From Dugong dugon (taxonomy: Eukaryota; Chordata; Mammalia; Sirenia; Dugongidae), in assembly GCA_030035585.1 (NCBI GenBank), contig CM057464.1, positions 75,624,919 through 75,688,918 on the forward strand: a stretch of 64,000 nucleotides of DNA, read 5' to 3'. Numbering within the stretch: position 1 is the first letter of the stretch; every line of letters begins with the position of its first letter. This document shows, one piece after another, positions 46,882 through 58,200 of this stretch. Both the position numbers and the translations under genes were made by a program. Under the pieces are notes generated by a model that was not told the origin of the DNA, made no database searches, and saw only the letters and a program-made list of their open reading frames with translations.

Positions 46882-49128
46882 CACCAAGCATGATGTCTTT
46901 CTCTAGGGACTGGTCCCTTCTGCTAACATGTCCAAAGTACATGAGACAAAGTCTTGCCACCCTCCCTTCTAAGGAGCATTCTGGCTGTACTTCTTCCAAG
47001 ATAGATTTGTTCATTCTTCTGGCAGTCCATGGTATATTCAATATTCATCATCAATACCATAATTCAAAGGCATCTATTCTTCCAACTTCCTTACTCATTG
47101 TCCATCTTTTGCATGCATATGAAGCTACTGAAAACACCATGGCTTGGGTCAGGCGGACCTTAGTCCTCAAAGCGACATCTTTGCTTTTTAACACTTTAAA
47201 GAAGTCTTTTGTAGCAGATTTGCCCGATGCAATACGTTTGATTTCTTGACTGCTGCTTCCATGGGTATTGATTGTGGATCCAAGTAAAATGAAATCCTTG
47301 ACAACTTCAGTCTTTTTTCTGCTTATCATGATGTTGCCTGTTGGTCCATTTGTGAGAATTTTTGTTTTCTTTATGTTGAGGTGTAATTCATACTGAATGC
47401 TGTAGTCTTTGATCTTCATCAGTAAGTGCTTCAAGCCCTCTTCACTTTCAGCAAGCAAGGTTATGTCGTCTGAGTAACGTAAGCTGTTAATGAGCCTCCA
47501 ACCTGGATGTCAAGTTCTTCTTCATATAGTCCAGCTTCTCGGACTATCTGCTCAGCATACAGATTGAATAAGTATGGTGAAAGGATACAACCCTGATGCA
47601 CACATTTCCTGATTTTAAACCACTCAGTATCCCCTTGTTCTCTTGGTCTATGTACAGGTTCTGCATGAGCACACTTAAGTGTTCCGGAATTCCCATTCTT
47701 TGCCGTGTTATCCGTAATTTGTTATGATCCACTAAGTCCAACGCCTTTGCATAGTCAATAAAACACAGGTAAACATCCTTCTGGTATTGTCTGCTTTCAG
47801 CCAGGATCCATCTGACATCAGCAACGATATCCCTTATTCCATGTCCTCTTCTGAATCTGGTTTGAGTATTTGGCAGTTCCCTGTTGATATACTGCTGCAA
47901 TCATTTTTGAATGATCTTTAGCAAAATTTTACTTGCATGTGATATCAATGATATTGTTCGATAATTTCCACATTCTGTTGGATCATCTTTCTTTTGAATG
48001 GGCACAAATATTGATCTCTTCCAGTTAGTTGGCCAGGTAGCTGTCTTCCACATTTCTTGGCATAGATGAGTGAGCACTTTTCAGAGCTGCATCTGTTTGT
48101 TGAAACATTTCAATTGGTATTCCATCAATTCTTGCAGCCTTGTTTTTTGCCAATGCCTTCAGTGCAGCTTGGACTTCTTCCTTCAGTACCATAGGGTCTT
48201 GATCATATGGTACCTTCTGAAACTGAATGACCGATTTTTTTTGTACATTGACTCTGTATATCCCTTCCATCTTCTTTTGATCCTTTCTGCATCGTTCAGT
48301 GTTTTGCCCATGGAATCCTTTAATATGGCAACTCGAGGTTTGAATTTTTTCTTCAATTCTTTCAGCTTGAGAAATTCCAAAAATGTTCTTCCCTTTTGGT
48401 TTTTTAACTCCAGATCTTTGCATATTTTGTTATAATACTTTACTTTTTCTCAAGCCACCCTTTGAAATCTTCTGCTCAGCTCTTTTACTTCATCATTTCT
48501 TCCATTTGCTTTAGCTACTCTACATTCAAGAGCAAGTTTCAGAGTCTCTTCTGACACCTATTTTCATCTTTTCTTTTTTTCCTGTCTTTTTAATTACCCT
48601 TTGCTTTCTTCATTTATGATGTCCTTGATGTCATCTCACAATTTATCTGGTCTTCAGTCATTAGTTTTCAATGTGTCAAATCTATTCTTGAGATGGTCTC
48701 TAAATTCAGGTGGGATATACTCAAGGTCATACTTTGGCTCTCATGGACTTGTTTTAATTTTCTTCAGCTTCAACTTGAACTTGTATATAAGCAATTGATG
48801 GTCTGTTCCACAGTAGGCCCCTGGCAAAGTTCTGACTGATGATATTGAGCTTCTCCATCATCGCTTTTCACAAATGTAGTCGATTTGATTCCTGTGAATT
48901 CCATCTGGTGATGTCCACATGTATAGTCGCCATTTATGTTGTTGAAAAGGTATTTCCAATGCATACGTCATTGGTTTTGCAAAATTCTATCATGAGATCT
49001 CTGGTGTCATTTCTATCACCAAGGCTATATTTTCCAACTACTGATCTTTCTTCTTTGTTTTCAACTTTCATATTCCAATCACCAGTAATTTTCAATGCAT
49101 CTTGATTGCATTTGCTGATGTAGCACAA
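46882..49128 (-). repeat. RTE-family LINE, minus arm of an inverted structure
   Basis: Minus frames 47051-47458 (LAESEEGLKHLLMKIKDYSI), 47544-47900, 48025-48423 and about 48940-49105 (ITGDWNMKVENKE) run reverse transcriptase to endonuclease. The extreme 3' end is missing at 46882. Inactive. Confidence 0.85.
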
Positions 49129-50090
49129 CTCAAAATAAGAACAAACAGCTACAAACATCCATTAATAATCAGAATGTGGAATGTACGATATAAGAATCTA
49201 GGAAAATTGTAAGTTGTCTAAAATGAAATAGAACACTTGAAGATCGATATCCCAGGCATTAGTGAGCTAAAATGGACTGTATCAGCCATTTTAAATCAGA
49301 CAGTCATATGGTCTACTATGTCGGGAATGACAAATTGAATAGGAACAGCATCACATTCATTGTCAAAAAGAGCACTGCAAGATCTATCCTGAGGTCTCCA
49401 CCAGACTGAGTCCAGTACAACTAGATGGTGCCTGGCTACCACCACTGACTGCTCTGACGGGGATCACAACAGAGGGTCTTGGACAGAGCTGGAGAAAAAT
49501 GAAGAACAAAATTCTAACTCACAAAAAAAGACCAGACTTACTGGTCTGAGAGAGACTGGAGAAACCCCAAGAGTATGAACCCTGGACACTCTTTTGGCTC
49601 AGTAATGAAGTCACTTCCAAGGTTCACCACTCAGCCAAAGATTAGACAGTCCCATAAAACAAAATGACACTAATGGGGCACAACAGTCCAGGGACAAGGA
49701 ATACAAGGCAGGAGGGGACAGGAAATCTAGTAATAGGGAACCCAAGGTCAAGAAGGGAGAGTGTTGACATGTCATGGGGTTGTTAACCATTGTCAAAACA
49801 ATATGTGTACTAACTGTTTAATGAGAAACTATTTGTTCTGTAAACCTTCATCTAAAGTACAAAAAAAAAAAAAAAAGATCTATCCTGAAGTACAACACTG
49901 TTGGTGATAGGATAATATCCATACACCTACTAGGAAGATCAGTTAATATGACTATTATTCAAATTTACGCACCAACCACTAATGCTAAAGATGAAGAAAC
50001 TGACGATTTTTACCGACTTTTGCAGTCTGAAATTGATCAAATGTGCAATCAAGATGCACTGATAATTACTGGTGATTGGAATGCAAAGTT
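49129..50090 (+). repeat. RTE endonuclease segment, plus-strand arm
   Basis: Plus-strand reading gives the start of the endonuclease (IRMWNVR... then LKIDIPGISELKWT) at about 49160-49280. After an inserted L1 tail it continues with TIIQIYAPTTNAKDEETDD and ends DALIITGDWNAKLE at 50090. The same residues (ITGDWN) start the minus arm, so the two arms together make one element. Confidence 0.8.
49393..49876 (+). mobile_element. L1 3' UTR fragment (family B)
   Basis: It is flanked by the 12-base duplication gatctatcctga (49381-49392 and 49877-49888) and ends in a long poly-A. It inserted into the plus arm of the inverted RTE, so it is younger than that event. Confidence 0.88.
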
Positions 50091-50470
50091 GGAATGGAAT
50101 ATTATTCAGTCATAAAGAGGAATGAAGTACTCATATATGCCATGCCATGGATGATCCTTGAAAACATTATACTAAGTAAAAGAAATCAGATACAATAGGT
50201 CACATATTGTATGATTCCACTTATATAAAATATTCATAATATGTAAATCCATGGAGACAGAAGCAGATTAGTGGTTGCCAGGGACAGGGAACGTGGAGAA
50301 AATGCTTAATGGATATGGAGTTTCCATTTGGGATGATGAAAAAGTGCTAGAACTAGATAGTTGTGATGATTGTACAACATTAGGAATGTACTTAATGCCA
50401 CTGAATTGTACACATTAAAATGGTTAAAATGGTAAATTTTATGTGTATTTTACTAAAATAAAAGACATAA
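50091..50470 (+). repeat. Old L1 (L1M-type) 3' end
   Basis: The order atggaatattattcagtcat, atgattccacttatataaaa, gtggttgccagggac, aattgtacacattaaaatgg and a final aataaaag is the standard old mammalian L1 3' terminus. Confidence 0.8.
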
Positions 50471-52583
50471 TAACTATATTGTTCATCAGGAACTACTATG
50501 GTCCCCACTTAACCTATTTTGAGATTATATGTTGAAATTTTTATAGATAATAGATGATACTTATTTTTTGGATTCAGCTCCATATATTGGCTCTAAATGA
50601 GTTATTAAATAAAAAAAACTAATGAAATTGAAGAGTGCTGTGAGACAAAGAACTGATTTGGCGTTTTGTCTCCGGTTTCTGAAAATAGCCCTTGGAATTC
50701 TCCAGCCATCAAGGGTCTTCTGTTTTATAAAATAGCCAGGCAACACTTACACAAGTGTAAATGACTAGGGCTCACAGAGGCCCCACCCTGACAGTAAACC
50801 TCAGAAAGGGAGGGAGGCATGATGGAATCAGTCATACGTATTCATTGTTTCATACATATATATTGTGGCTCTAGTCATGCATATACATTGAGGTTCCAAT
50901 GACTTATAAGGGACCCTGGATAATGGTGCCTTCTCTTTGGGGTTTCCTGGAATGGTGAGAACATCCACGCATAGGAGAGGATGCAGCACATCCCTGGGGT
51001 CAATGGGAGATTTGTACTGCTAAGATCTCTTCCAGACTTTGCTTGATGCAACTCTTTGATTGTATTCTTTCTGGCTATAACAAAAAAATAAATGTAAGTA
51101 TAGGTAATAGTCTCTGTGAATTTTGTGAGCTGTTATAGAGAGTTAATAAACTCACAGAGACAATGAGACTCTGACTTAGTTTGGAGTGGCTTATTCAGAG
51201 AAAGGCTACACAGACAGTCAATGGAGAAAGACATATTATTTCTAGCTTGAGATTTAGTCCCAGGAGATGAGAGAGAGGTAGAACAAGAGCAAAAGAGAGA
51301 GAGGCCAGTTGTCTGAAGTGCAGGGAGTTGTGCAGACTCCTGAGCCTACAGCTGGTACCTGATGACCTGGCCCCAGGTGGCTAGGGATGAAGTTTGACTT
51401 AGTTCTGGGTGGTTAGGGTCAGAGAGGAAGTGCCACAGAAGTGGCTGGCAACAAGGAATGGAGATGTGGAAAGGTGAAGTCTGGATCCATTTCTAGATGG
51501 GGATTGGATTCATGCTGATCCTTGCCATCCAGTTAGTGATAACGATGAGGTTTGCCCACCTTGCCCTGTTTATAGTGTCACAATTGCACAGAAAGAAACT
51601 GATATACATGTATAGGTATATGTATACATATATTTCTATCCATACACATATAAGAATCAGAATATGATTAAAGTAAAGCTTTTAATAAGCAGGGAAAGGA
51701 AGATTTATTCACTAAATGATAGTGAGATGATTAGTGAATGGAAAAAAATTAAGTTATGGTTCTACTACAGACTATGTTAGGATTCCAGATTAATAAAACA
51801 TAAAAAATCAAACTATATGAGAAAAAAATCAGTATTTTTATGTTCTCTGAATGGGAAGGGCTTTCTAAGTTTAATATAAGTATAGCAACAGCACAAAGAA
51901 AAAAACATACTAGTGCCTAAGTCCCTGCATGTGTGGTCTGTGGTTTTCCTGTATGGAGGTGATGGTTTCACTAAGATTTTTATTCTGTGATGTATGGTTA
52001 AAACTTTCATTTCCTGGCAACATTTTTCTTGTGCATGTTTTTTATTTGTCAATTTTTCAACTCTTTTTCACATTTTTTTCTAATACAATCTTTGTATTGA
52101 TACTGTGCCATAGCCTTTCTTGAACACTCAGTTTTTAATGACATGGTTTTCCAGGAACAGCTACTTGCAAGAGGGTTCTTGGATGGCAGGAGGGGCAAGG
52201 GAACCCTTCCAGGTTTCACACCTCTCAAAGGCCCTCTCTTTGCAATCATAGAGACCACTGATTCTGGCCAGTATGGCTCCCCTGGGGGTTTGTGTGTGTG
52301 TAGCCTTGTTTCCTCTGTTCTCTGACCCAAGCTGAATCTGGAAGGATTTCTGTTACCAGTCCTGCACTCCCCTGGCTCTTCACCAGCAGCTGCATATAAA
52401 GGACAAAGCATTTGCAATTCCAGATAAGACTTTCACCTTTAAGGAGTGTGTTTTTGTGGACCTTTCTGAGATCTGTTGCTAAGTATCCTCTGGATACTCT
52501 CTGTGCCTTGTCTCTCTGTATCCCAACTTTATGGCTCTGCTTGGTTCAACCCTGCTCTCACCCAGGGCTGTTAGATGTATGGG
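50471..52583. other. Intergenic, mostly unassigned
   Basis: 51125-51560 may be an LTR-like segment (gagttaataaactcacagag; gcttattcagagaaaggct) but the family is not recognised. No gene is supported. A TATG-rich stretch lies at 51600-51650. Confidence 0.35.
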
Positions 52584-53151
52584 TGTCTTAGTCATCTAGT
52601 GCTGCTGTAACAGAAATACCACAAGTGGATGGCTTCAACAAACAGAAGTTTATTGTTTCACAGTCTAGTAGGCTAGAAGTCTGAACTCAGGGCACCAGCT
52701 CCAGAGGAAGGCCCTCTCTCTGTTGCCTCTGGAGGAAGGTCCCTGACATCAATCTTCCCCTGGTCCAGGAGCCTCTTTGTGCAGGAACCCTGGGTCCAAA
52801 GGACGTGCTTTGCTCCTAGTGCTGATTTTTTGGTGGTATGAGGTCCCCCACTCTCTGCTCCCTTCTCTTTCCTTTTATCTCTTAAGAGATAAAAGGTGGT
52901 GCAGGCCACACCCCAGGGAAACTCCCTTTACACTGGATCAGTGATGTGACCTAGGTAATGGTGTTACATCCCACCCTAATCCTCTTTAACATAATCTAAT
53001 CTTGCCTCATTAACCATAGGCAGAGATTAGGATTTACAACATGTAGGAAAATTACATCAAGCACGAAATGGAGGACAACCACACAATACTGGAAATCATG
53101 GTGTAACCAAGTTGACACGTATTTTGGGGGGACACAATTCAATCCATTACA
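52584..53151 (-). repeat. MaLR/ERVL-type solo LTR
   Basis: The reversed sequence begins TGTAATGGATTGAATTGTG and ends AAGACA, with TG...CA ends. The flanking pentamers atggg (52579-52583) and atgag (53152-53156) differ by one base, compatible with the 5-base duplication of ERVL-type elements. No viral genes remain. Confidence 0.8.
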
Positions 53152-53559
53152 ATGAGATTTAGATTTTATATTTCTAGGTTGAATTCCTCCTTTTAAGGAA
53201 GTACACATTTGCTGATGCTGAGATCTACCACTCATGAAAACACCTTGATATTCTCCTTGCATTTTCTGCCCAATAACTGTTTTTAGCAACTGTTAAAAGT
53301 CTTTAGTTCTGTAGATTTTATGTCAACCTCTTTTGCCAAAAATAATGGCGCAGGGTGTTTTGTTACAGTGAAAACCAGAAATGCAAATTTTAAAAATTAT
53401 ACCATCTATAATATCATTAAAAATGTGAAAAGTTACTGAAAAATCTAATGAAATGAGTAGGCTCTCTTTGGGGATTCCTGGATTGGTGAGAACATCCATA
53501 CCTGTACTCTGAAAACAAAAAATTGCTGAGAGAAATTTAAAAAGACTTACGTAAGTGGA

Positions 53560-53910
53560 GAGATATACCATTTTCAGGGAGTGTAAGACTCAAATTTATT
53601 AAGCTGTCAATTCTCCCCAAATTATCTATAGATTCAATGAAATCTCAATCAAAATCCTAGTAGGATTTCTTTTTGTAGAAATTGACAATATGTCTCTAAA
53701 ATTCATATGTAAATGCAAAAGATCTAGATTAACCAAAAAACTTGAAAAAGAAGACAAAATTGGAAGACTAACACTACCTGATTTCAAGGCTTTAAAGCTA
53801 CAAGATAATGTGGTATTGGTGGCAAGATGAATAAATTCATCAATAGACTATAACAGAAAGTTCAGAAATAGATTCACACATATATGGAAAACTTGTATTT
53901 GACTGGCAAA
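53560..53910 (+). repeat. Old L1 ORF2 fragment
   Basis: The blocks aagctgtcaattctccccaa, aaaattggaagactaacact and caagataatgtggtattgg follow the C-terminal third of L1 ORF2. Confidence 0.75.
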
Positions 53911-54429
53911 AACAGGCATTAGACTGAGAAAGTAAATATCTGCCACGCCATTTATAAGGCTCAACAAAAATAGATAAAAGCTAGCTGCAAAATTAACAAG
54001 AAACAGTATTTCTCCCAAAGACATTCTGCATTTGTAAAGAGTCAAGTTTACTTTAGATGAGTACTGCTTTCTTACTCATGAGAAACTTTCATCTTTAAAG
54101 TAATAGACCATCAGAAACTGTTTGAAAATATAACAGTAAGAATGAAATATCCCTCTATTACTTGGGAGAATCTAAGTTACTTTGAAATAGAGAATCAGTC
54201 TCAATATCCAAATGGCTACAGACAAGGAGTTTCTGGGCACAACATTCCATATGTATCCTAACTATGTAATTCTAAGTTAATAGGAGTCTAGGTCCATTTT
54301 GCTGTTCAAACCTGATGTTGAGCCCTTTACACACAGCCCTGCTTTGCTTTGAACCTATCAAAACACTGCTTCATTTAAATTTCTACCCTTCCTTAAAATC
54401 TTATAATAACTATCTTTTCCTTTGTTCTT

Positions 54430-54870
54430 GTTCAGGCATGGGCCAATAATACAAAACTTGCATCCAAAAGTGGAGGGTGCCAAGAGACCAAAGAAAGAGG
54501 TGGGCAACTCAAGTGTGGTGACAAAGTTTATTAGGGAGATTTACATATTGAGGCAAGCCTTGGACTGGGTGCAGGACCATATCGGCACTCCACAGTGGGA
54601 GGGCAGAGGTTTTATAGTGGTGGTGGACAAAAGTAGCTGCAAGCCAGGGGCTTACATAAGAATGACTCAGCAAATGGTGTGAACCACTAGTGGACCACAT
54701 GAGGGCACTAATGTTTGGCCTCTCCTTCAGTCCACACCTCAAAGCCAGCTCTTACAGTGGGGCACATTCCCCCTCTTGTACCATAGCATGAGAGAATCCA
54801 TTCCCTCCCCGACAGGAACAGATAGAGAAGTCGGGCTGGCCAGGTGCCATATGGTGCCCATGCATGTGCA
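54430..54870 (-). repeat. Possible class-I-like retroviral LTR, minus orientation
   Basis: On the minus strand there is a TATAAAA at about 54611-54617. About 80 bases downstream lies an AATAAA next to a TTTGTCACCACACTTGAG segment, then a pyrimidine-rich stretch ending ctttggtctcttgg. That is the order U3 promoter, R polyadenylation signal, U5. The outer limits are not determined and no internal genes are seen. Confidence 0.45.
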
Positions 54871-55929
54871 AGAGACAGAGAAAGTTACTGTGTACCCAGA
54901 ACAGGGGGAAGGCTTCTCTCATAAGGAGAAGGAAGTGGGAGAGAGAAGGTGACCCAATTCCTAGCCTCATTATCAGAGAATATTCTGGGCCCAAGGCCTT
55001 TACTTTGGCAGCCTGGATGGGAGGTGTAGAGGCAAACAACTCCCCCAACAGTTTGGTAGCTGCTGTTGGGAAAAAATAATTAAAAACAACATCTGCTCCC
55101 AACCCAGAAAACCCCTCCACAAAGACAGAAGAGAAAAAGAAAACAGTGTCCTTATTGAATGAAGCATTAAACCAGAATACTATGCATCACAGACAATTCA
55201 TTAAAGAGATCCCAAAGATAGAAATTACATAGCTAAGTGGGTACATCCCATTACATTCATGTTTTCAAGATAAAATTGCTAATTTTCTAGTACCTTTCTA
55301 GCCAGGGATAGGTTTGTAATTTGGAGCCCAGAACCATTTGAAACTGTGTTAATCTACTTCCAGGAAACTGGTAGCGGTCGATTTACCTGATGATTACATT
55401 TCAAGAGAGATGGGTCCAGGACCTTGAGGAAACATCCTTGATTTACACAGTTTTCAAAAAGACAGAGAAGGAATGTACAAATTTTCTAAAGTAAATGCTT
55501 ATTTTCAGCAAGTAGAATTAAGCCTCTTATTGTAAATTTGTATTTACCCTTACCGTTCCTCATGGTTCCTCTGTTGTTCGGTAGAGTCTATAAAGCCGAT
55601 TTTGTTGGACTACAGATTTATCATACTACAGGTGGTCTAAAGCTGATGGGGCTAGGAAAAAAAATACTTTAAAGGAAATTTCTCAGTTAAAATTTGTTTT
55701 CATAAATTTCATCTGTTTACAATCTGATGTAATATTGAAAATAAAAAGATGGGTCATTGTTTTGGTGAGGCAATACTGTATCTGTATCAAACCACGAAAG
55801 CATTTTAACATCATTGATCTATTACACAGACCAGAGTTTGGCTCTAAAAAACAAAAATAAAAAGGTGTAAAAAATATAGAAGAAAAAGAGCTCAGCTATT
55901 ATTCGATTTTATTAGGGTAACAGCCTAGA
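54871..55929. other. Region upstream of the KIAA1586 promoter
   Basis: Unassigned sequence; 54871-55130 may be the rest of the LTR. No gene is recognised. Confidence 0.35.
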
Positions 55930-55931
55930 GG

Positions 55932-55944
55932 GACGCATGCGCTG
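55932..55944. promoter_or_regulatory. Possible NRF1-type palindrome
   Basis: The sequence gacgcatgcgctg contains the palindromic core GCATGCGC of an NRF1 site, about 330 bases before the KIAA1586 start codon at the edge of the CpG-rich region. This is a motif match only. Confidence 0.35.
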
Positions 55945-56267
55945 TAGCTCGGAATCCTTTTCCACGCTTCTCCACTGACGCCAGCGGTAGGCTGGGAGGC
56001 TACCTGAACTTCTCAGTCCCGGAGTGAGCGAAAGGTGCTCCGGGATACCGGGCCGGTGCGGGCCGCTGCTTCTTTTAGAGTGCTTTGGCGTCTTCGCCTG
56101 CGGCGTCGGCGGCGTCGGCGCTCACAGAGGGCGGGGCGCGGCAGCGCAAGGCTGTGCTGGGCGGGAAGGGAAGTCGTGGCGGCGGCGGTGGTGGCTGCAG
56201 GGACAGCAGCGGCGGCGCTGGTAGGGACAGCAGGAGCAGCGGTGCTGTCAGTTAGGCCGTCGGAGAA

Positions 56268-56288
56268 ATGGGAGACCCAGGGTCGGAG
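56268..56288 (+). CDS. KIAA1586: KIAA1586 exon 1 coding part
   Basis: The ATG at 56268 begins MGDPGSE, the exact start of the ZNF451/KIAA1586 family, followed by a GTGGGT donor at 56289. It lies inside the CpG-rich promoter region and phase 0 continues into the exon at 56806. Confidence 0.85.
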
Positions 56289-56805
56289 GTGGGTAGTGCA
56301 GCGTCCGGCCTTGGCATTCCCAGAGCCGAACCTCGGAAGGTTTGTGTTCTCCCCGGCCTGAGGCCTGGTGCTCGGCTGCAGACTCCGGGCGATGCGGCTT
56401 CAGCATCTCCGGCCGAGCCCAGCTTTCGGGCCTGGTGCACGTCTGAGCGAGGAGCCAGCAGCAACAATGGCCGCTTGGCCCCCTGCACGGGCTCGGGGGT
56501 TCCTTGTTGCCGCTGCTCTGCCAGTGGGAGCGACATTTTGAGACACAATTGCTCTGAAGTCGTGAGCATGCATTCCTCATGGGGTAGATGTGGGAACTGA
56601 GAGGGTGGAGGATGGTAACGCGTTTTCAGCGTTCGGCTCCGACGTCTCCACATAGTCCGTGGCATAAACGAACTCCATCGAGTCGGATTTGCGGGAGTTG
56701 TGCTGAGTTAGTTTCCTCAAAAGCTGTGTGTTTTAAGTGTACCTTTCGGGAAGATCTGCAAGTATGTGGCAGTAAAGATAAGCATGTTTTGGCTTATTTT
56801 TATAG

Positions 56806-56889
56806 ATAATAGAATCTCTCCTTCCAGCTGAGCCTGAGGCATCTGAGTCAACAGCGGATGAAAATGAAGATGATATTCAGTTTGTTAGT
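56806..56889 (+). CDS. KIAA1586: KIAA1586 exon 2: acidic segment with SIM1
   Basis: The acceptor ttttatag precedes 56806 and a perfect GTAAGT donor starts at 56890. It encodes 28 residues beginning [15 protein letters not shown] and ending [11 protein letters not shown]. The IQFV core beside acidic residues is the first SUMO-interacting motif of the family. The frame is intact. Confidence 0.88.
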
Positions 56890-57002
56890 GTAAGTAGCAG
56901 TGATACTCGGTTTTTTCCCCGGAATAAAAAGCTATGGTAAGCCTTCATGTACTTATCCCTCACCCGTTCACTCACTATTCAACTAGTCTTTATGACTGTC
57001 TA

Positions 57003-57200
57003 AGAAACCCTGGTGGGTTAAGAGCGCGTCTGCTAACCATGAAGATCCGCAGTTCGACTCCAGCAGCTGCTCCTCGGAAACCCTATGAGACAGTTCTAGT
57101 CTGTCCTGTAGGGTCTCTCTGAGTCGGAATCGACTGGACGGCAATGGGTTTTCGGTAATATGTATTAACTTGATGGCAACAGGTTTGGTTTTTTGTTTAT
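57003..57200 (+). repeat. Afrotherian SINE in KIAA1586 intron 2
   Basis: The head aaccctggtgggttaagagc, the box-B-like cagttcgactcc, the tail gagtcggaatcgactggacg, and then a second partial tail (ttgatggcaacaggtttgg). It retains many CpG sites, so it is among the younger SINEs here. Confidence 0.85.
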
Positions 57201-57670
57201 TAACACCGTGGAGCATGGCAGAGGATTAGGAAATTTACCAGAGAGGTTTCTGAGCAACAGCAACAGCCATCACAAAGACTGTGGCCTAAAGTACACGTTG
57301 TATACTTAATCACATCTCTCCTGCCTTCGTTTAGACCTGTTTTACACTTAATTTAGACAAAAGTCTGATCTCTTTTTGGAATGGGGCAAGAGTATTTTCT
57401 AAAAGAGGTCACACGGAGAAGGAGGTGTCCCTTATGGAGAAGGGACAGCTAATGATGAAGGAGGTAGGAAAAAGGTTGCAAGAACTCAAAAGCTTAGCAC
57501 TGTGTTGCTGAGGGGTAACATGAGGGCAGTAGCTTAAAGACTTCACTGATCTTTGAGATCATCATGTTACAGCATAGTACATTTGATGTTCATGATGAGT
57601 ATCCCTGGGTCATCAGGAGCATGCTGTATTTTTCTGTGTTTATTCCCTTTGTGAGAGTAGTTTTCAAGCG

Positions 57671-58034
57671 TTGTTGTTAGGTGCATCGAGTCGGTTCCAA
57701 CTCATAACGACCCCATGTACAACAGAACGAAACATTGTCCTGTCCTGTGCCATTGTCAGAATCGTCATTATGATCGAGCCCATTGTTGGAGCAATGTGTC
57801 AGTCCATCTCATTGAGGGTCTTCCTCTTTTTCGCTGACCCTGGACTTTACCAAGCATGATGTCCTTCTCCAGGAACTGATCCCTCCTGATAACATGTCAA
57901 AAGTATGTGAGATAAAGTCTCACCATCCTCTCTTATAATGAGCTTTCTGGCTGTACTTCTTCTAAGATAGATTTCTTTGTTCTTTTGGCAGTCCATGGTG
58001 TTTCAATGTTCTTTGCCAACACCACAATTCAAAG
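57671..58034 (-). repeat. RTE-family LINE 3' fragment in KIAA1586 intron 2
   Basis: It runs from gttgttgttaggtgcatcga to ccaacaccacaattcaaag, the terminal 360 bases of the element. It has no coding potential. Confidence 0.85.
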
Positions 58035-58200
58035 CAAATTTCAAGCATTAGTATGTGCAAACGTGCACGTTTCTGGGCTTCACTCCAGACCTGCGAGATC
58101 AAATTTCATGGTAGGGCCTAGGAATCTTCATTTTGGAACAAACACAGGTGTGTATGGATCTCTGAAGCACATTGTACGAATCATTGGTTTGGAAAGCTAA
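58035..58200 (+). repeat. MER5-like hAT fragment
   Basis: gcattagtatgtgcaaacgtgc, ttctgggcttcactccagacct and gggcctaggaatcttcattt resemble the internal part of MER5-type elements. The ends are not clear. Confidence 0.45.

Larger units (their letters stand above)
55930..56520 (+). promoter_or_regulatory. KIAA1586: CpG-rich promoter region of KIAA1586
   Basis: CG dinucleotides are dense from about 56035 to 56500 in an otherwise CG-poor AT-rich window, with GGC/CGG runs at 56095-56225. It spans the first exon and start codon. CpG retention suggests the promoter is still unmethylated in the germ line, which is notable given the broken body of the gene. No TATA box is evident. Confidence 0.75.

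Noticed and set aside
52049-52417. 122-codon minus-strand frame
   Set aside because: No recognisable motif, no splice context and no family resemblance. It probably reflects a GC-richer stretch.
54752-55120. 122-codon minus frame as a possible viral or cellular gene
   Set aside because: No conserved motif; it overlaps the suspected LTR and its flank.
56035-56665. Overlapping open frames on both strands in the CpG-rich region (up to 137 codons on the minus strand)
   Set aside because: High GC removes stop codons by chance. Only the seven-codon start MGDPGSE at 56268 has family support.
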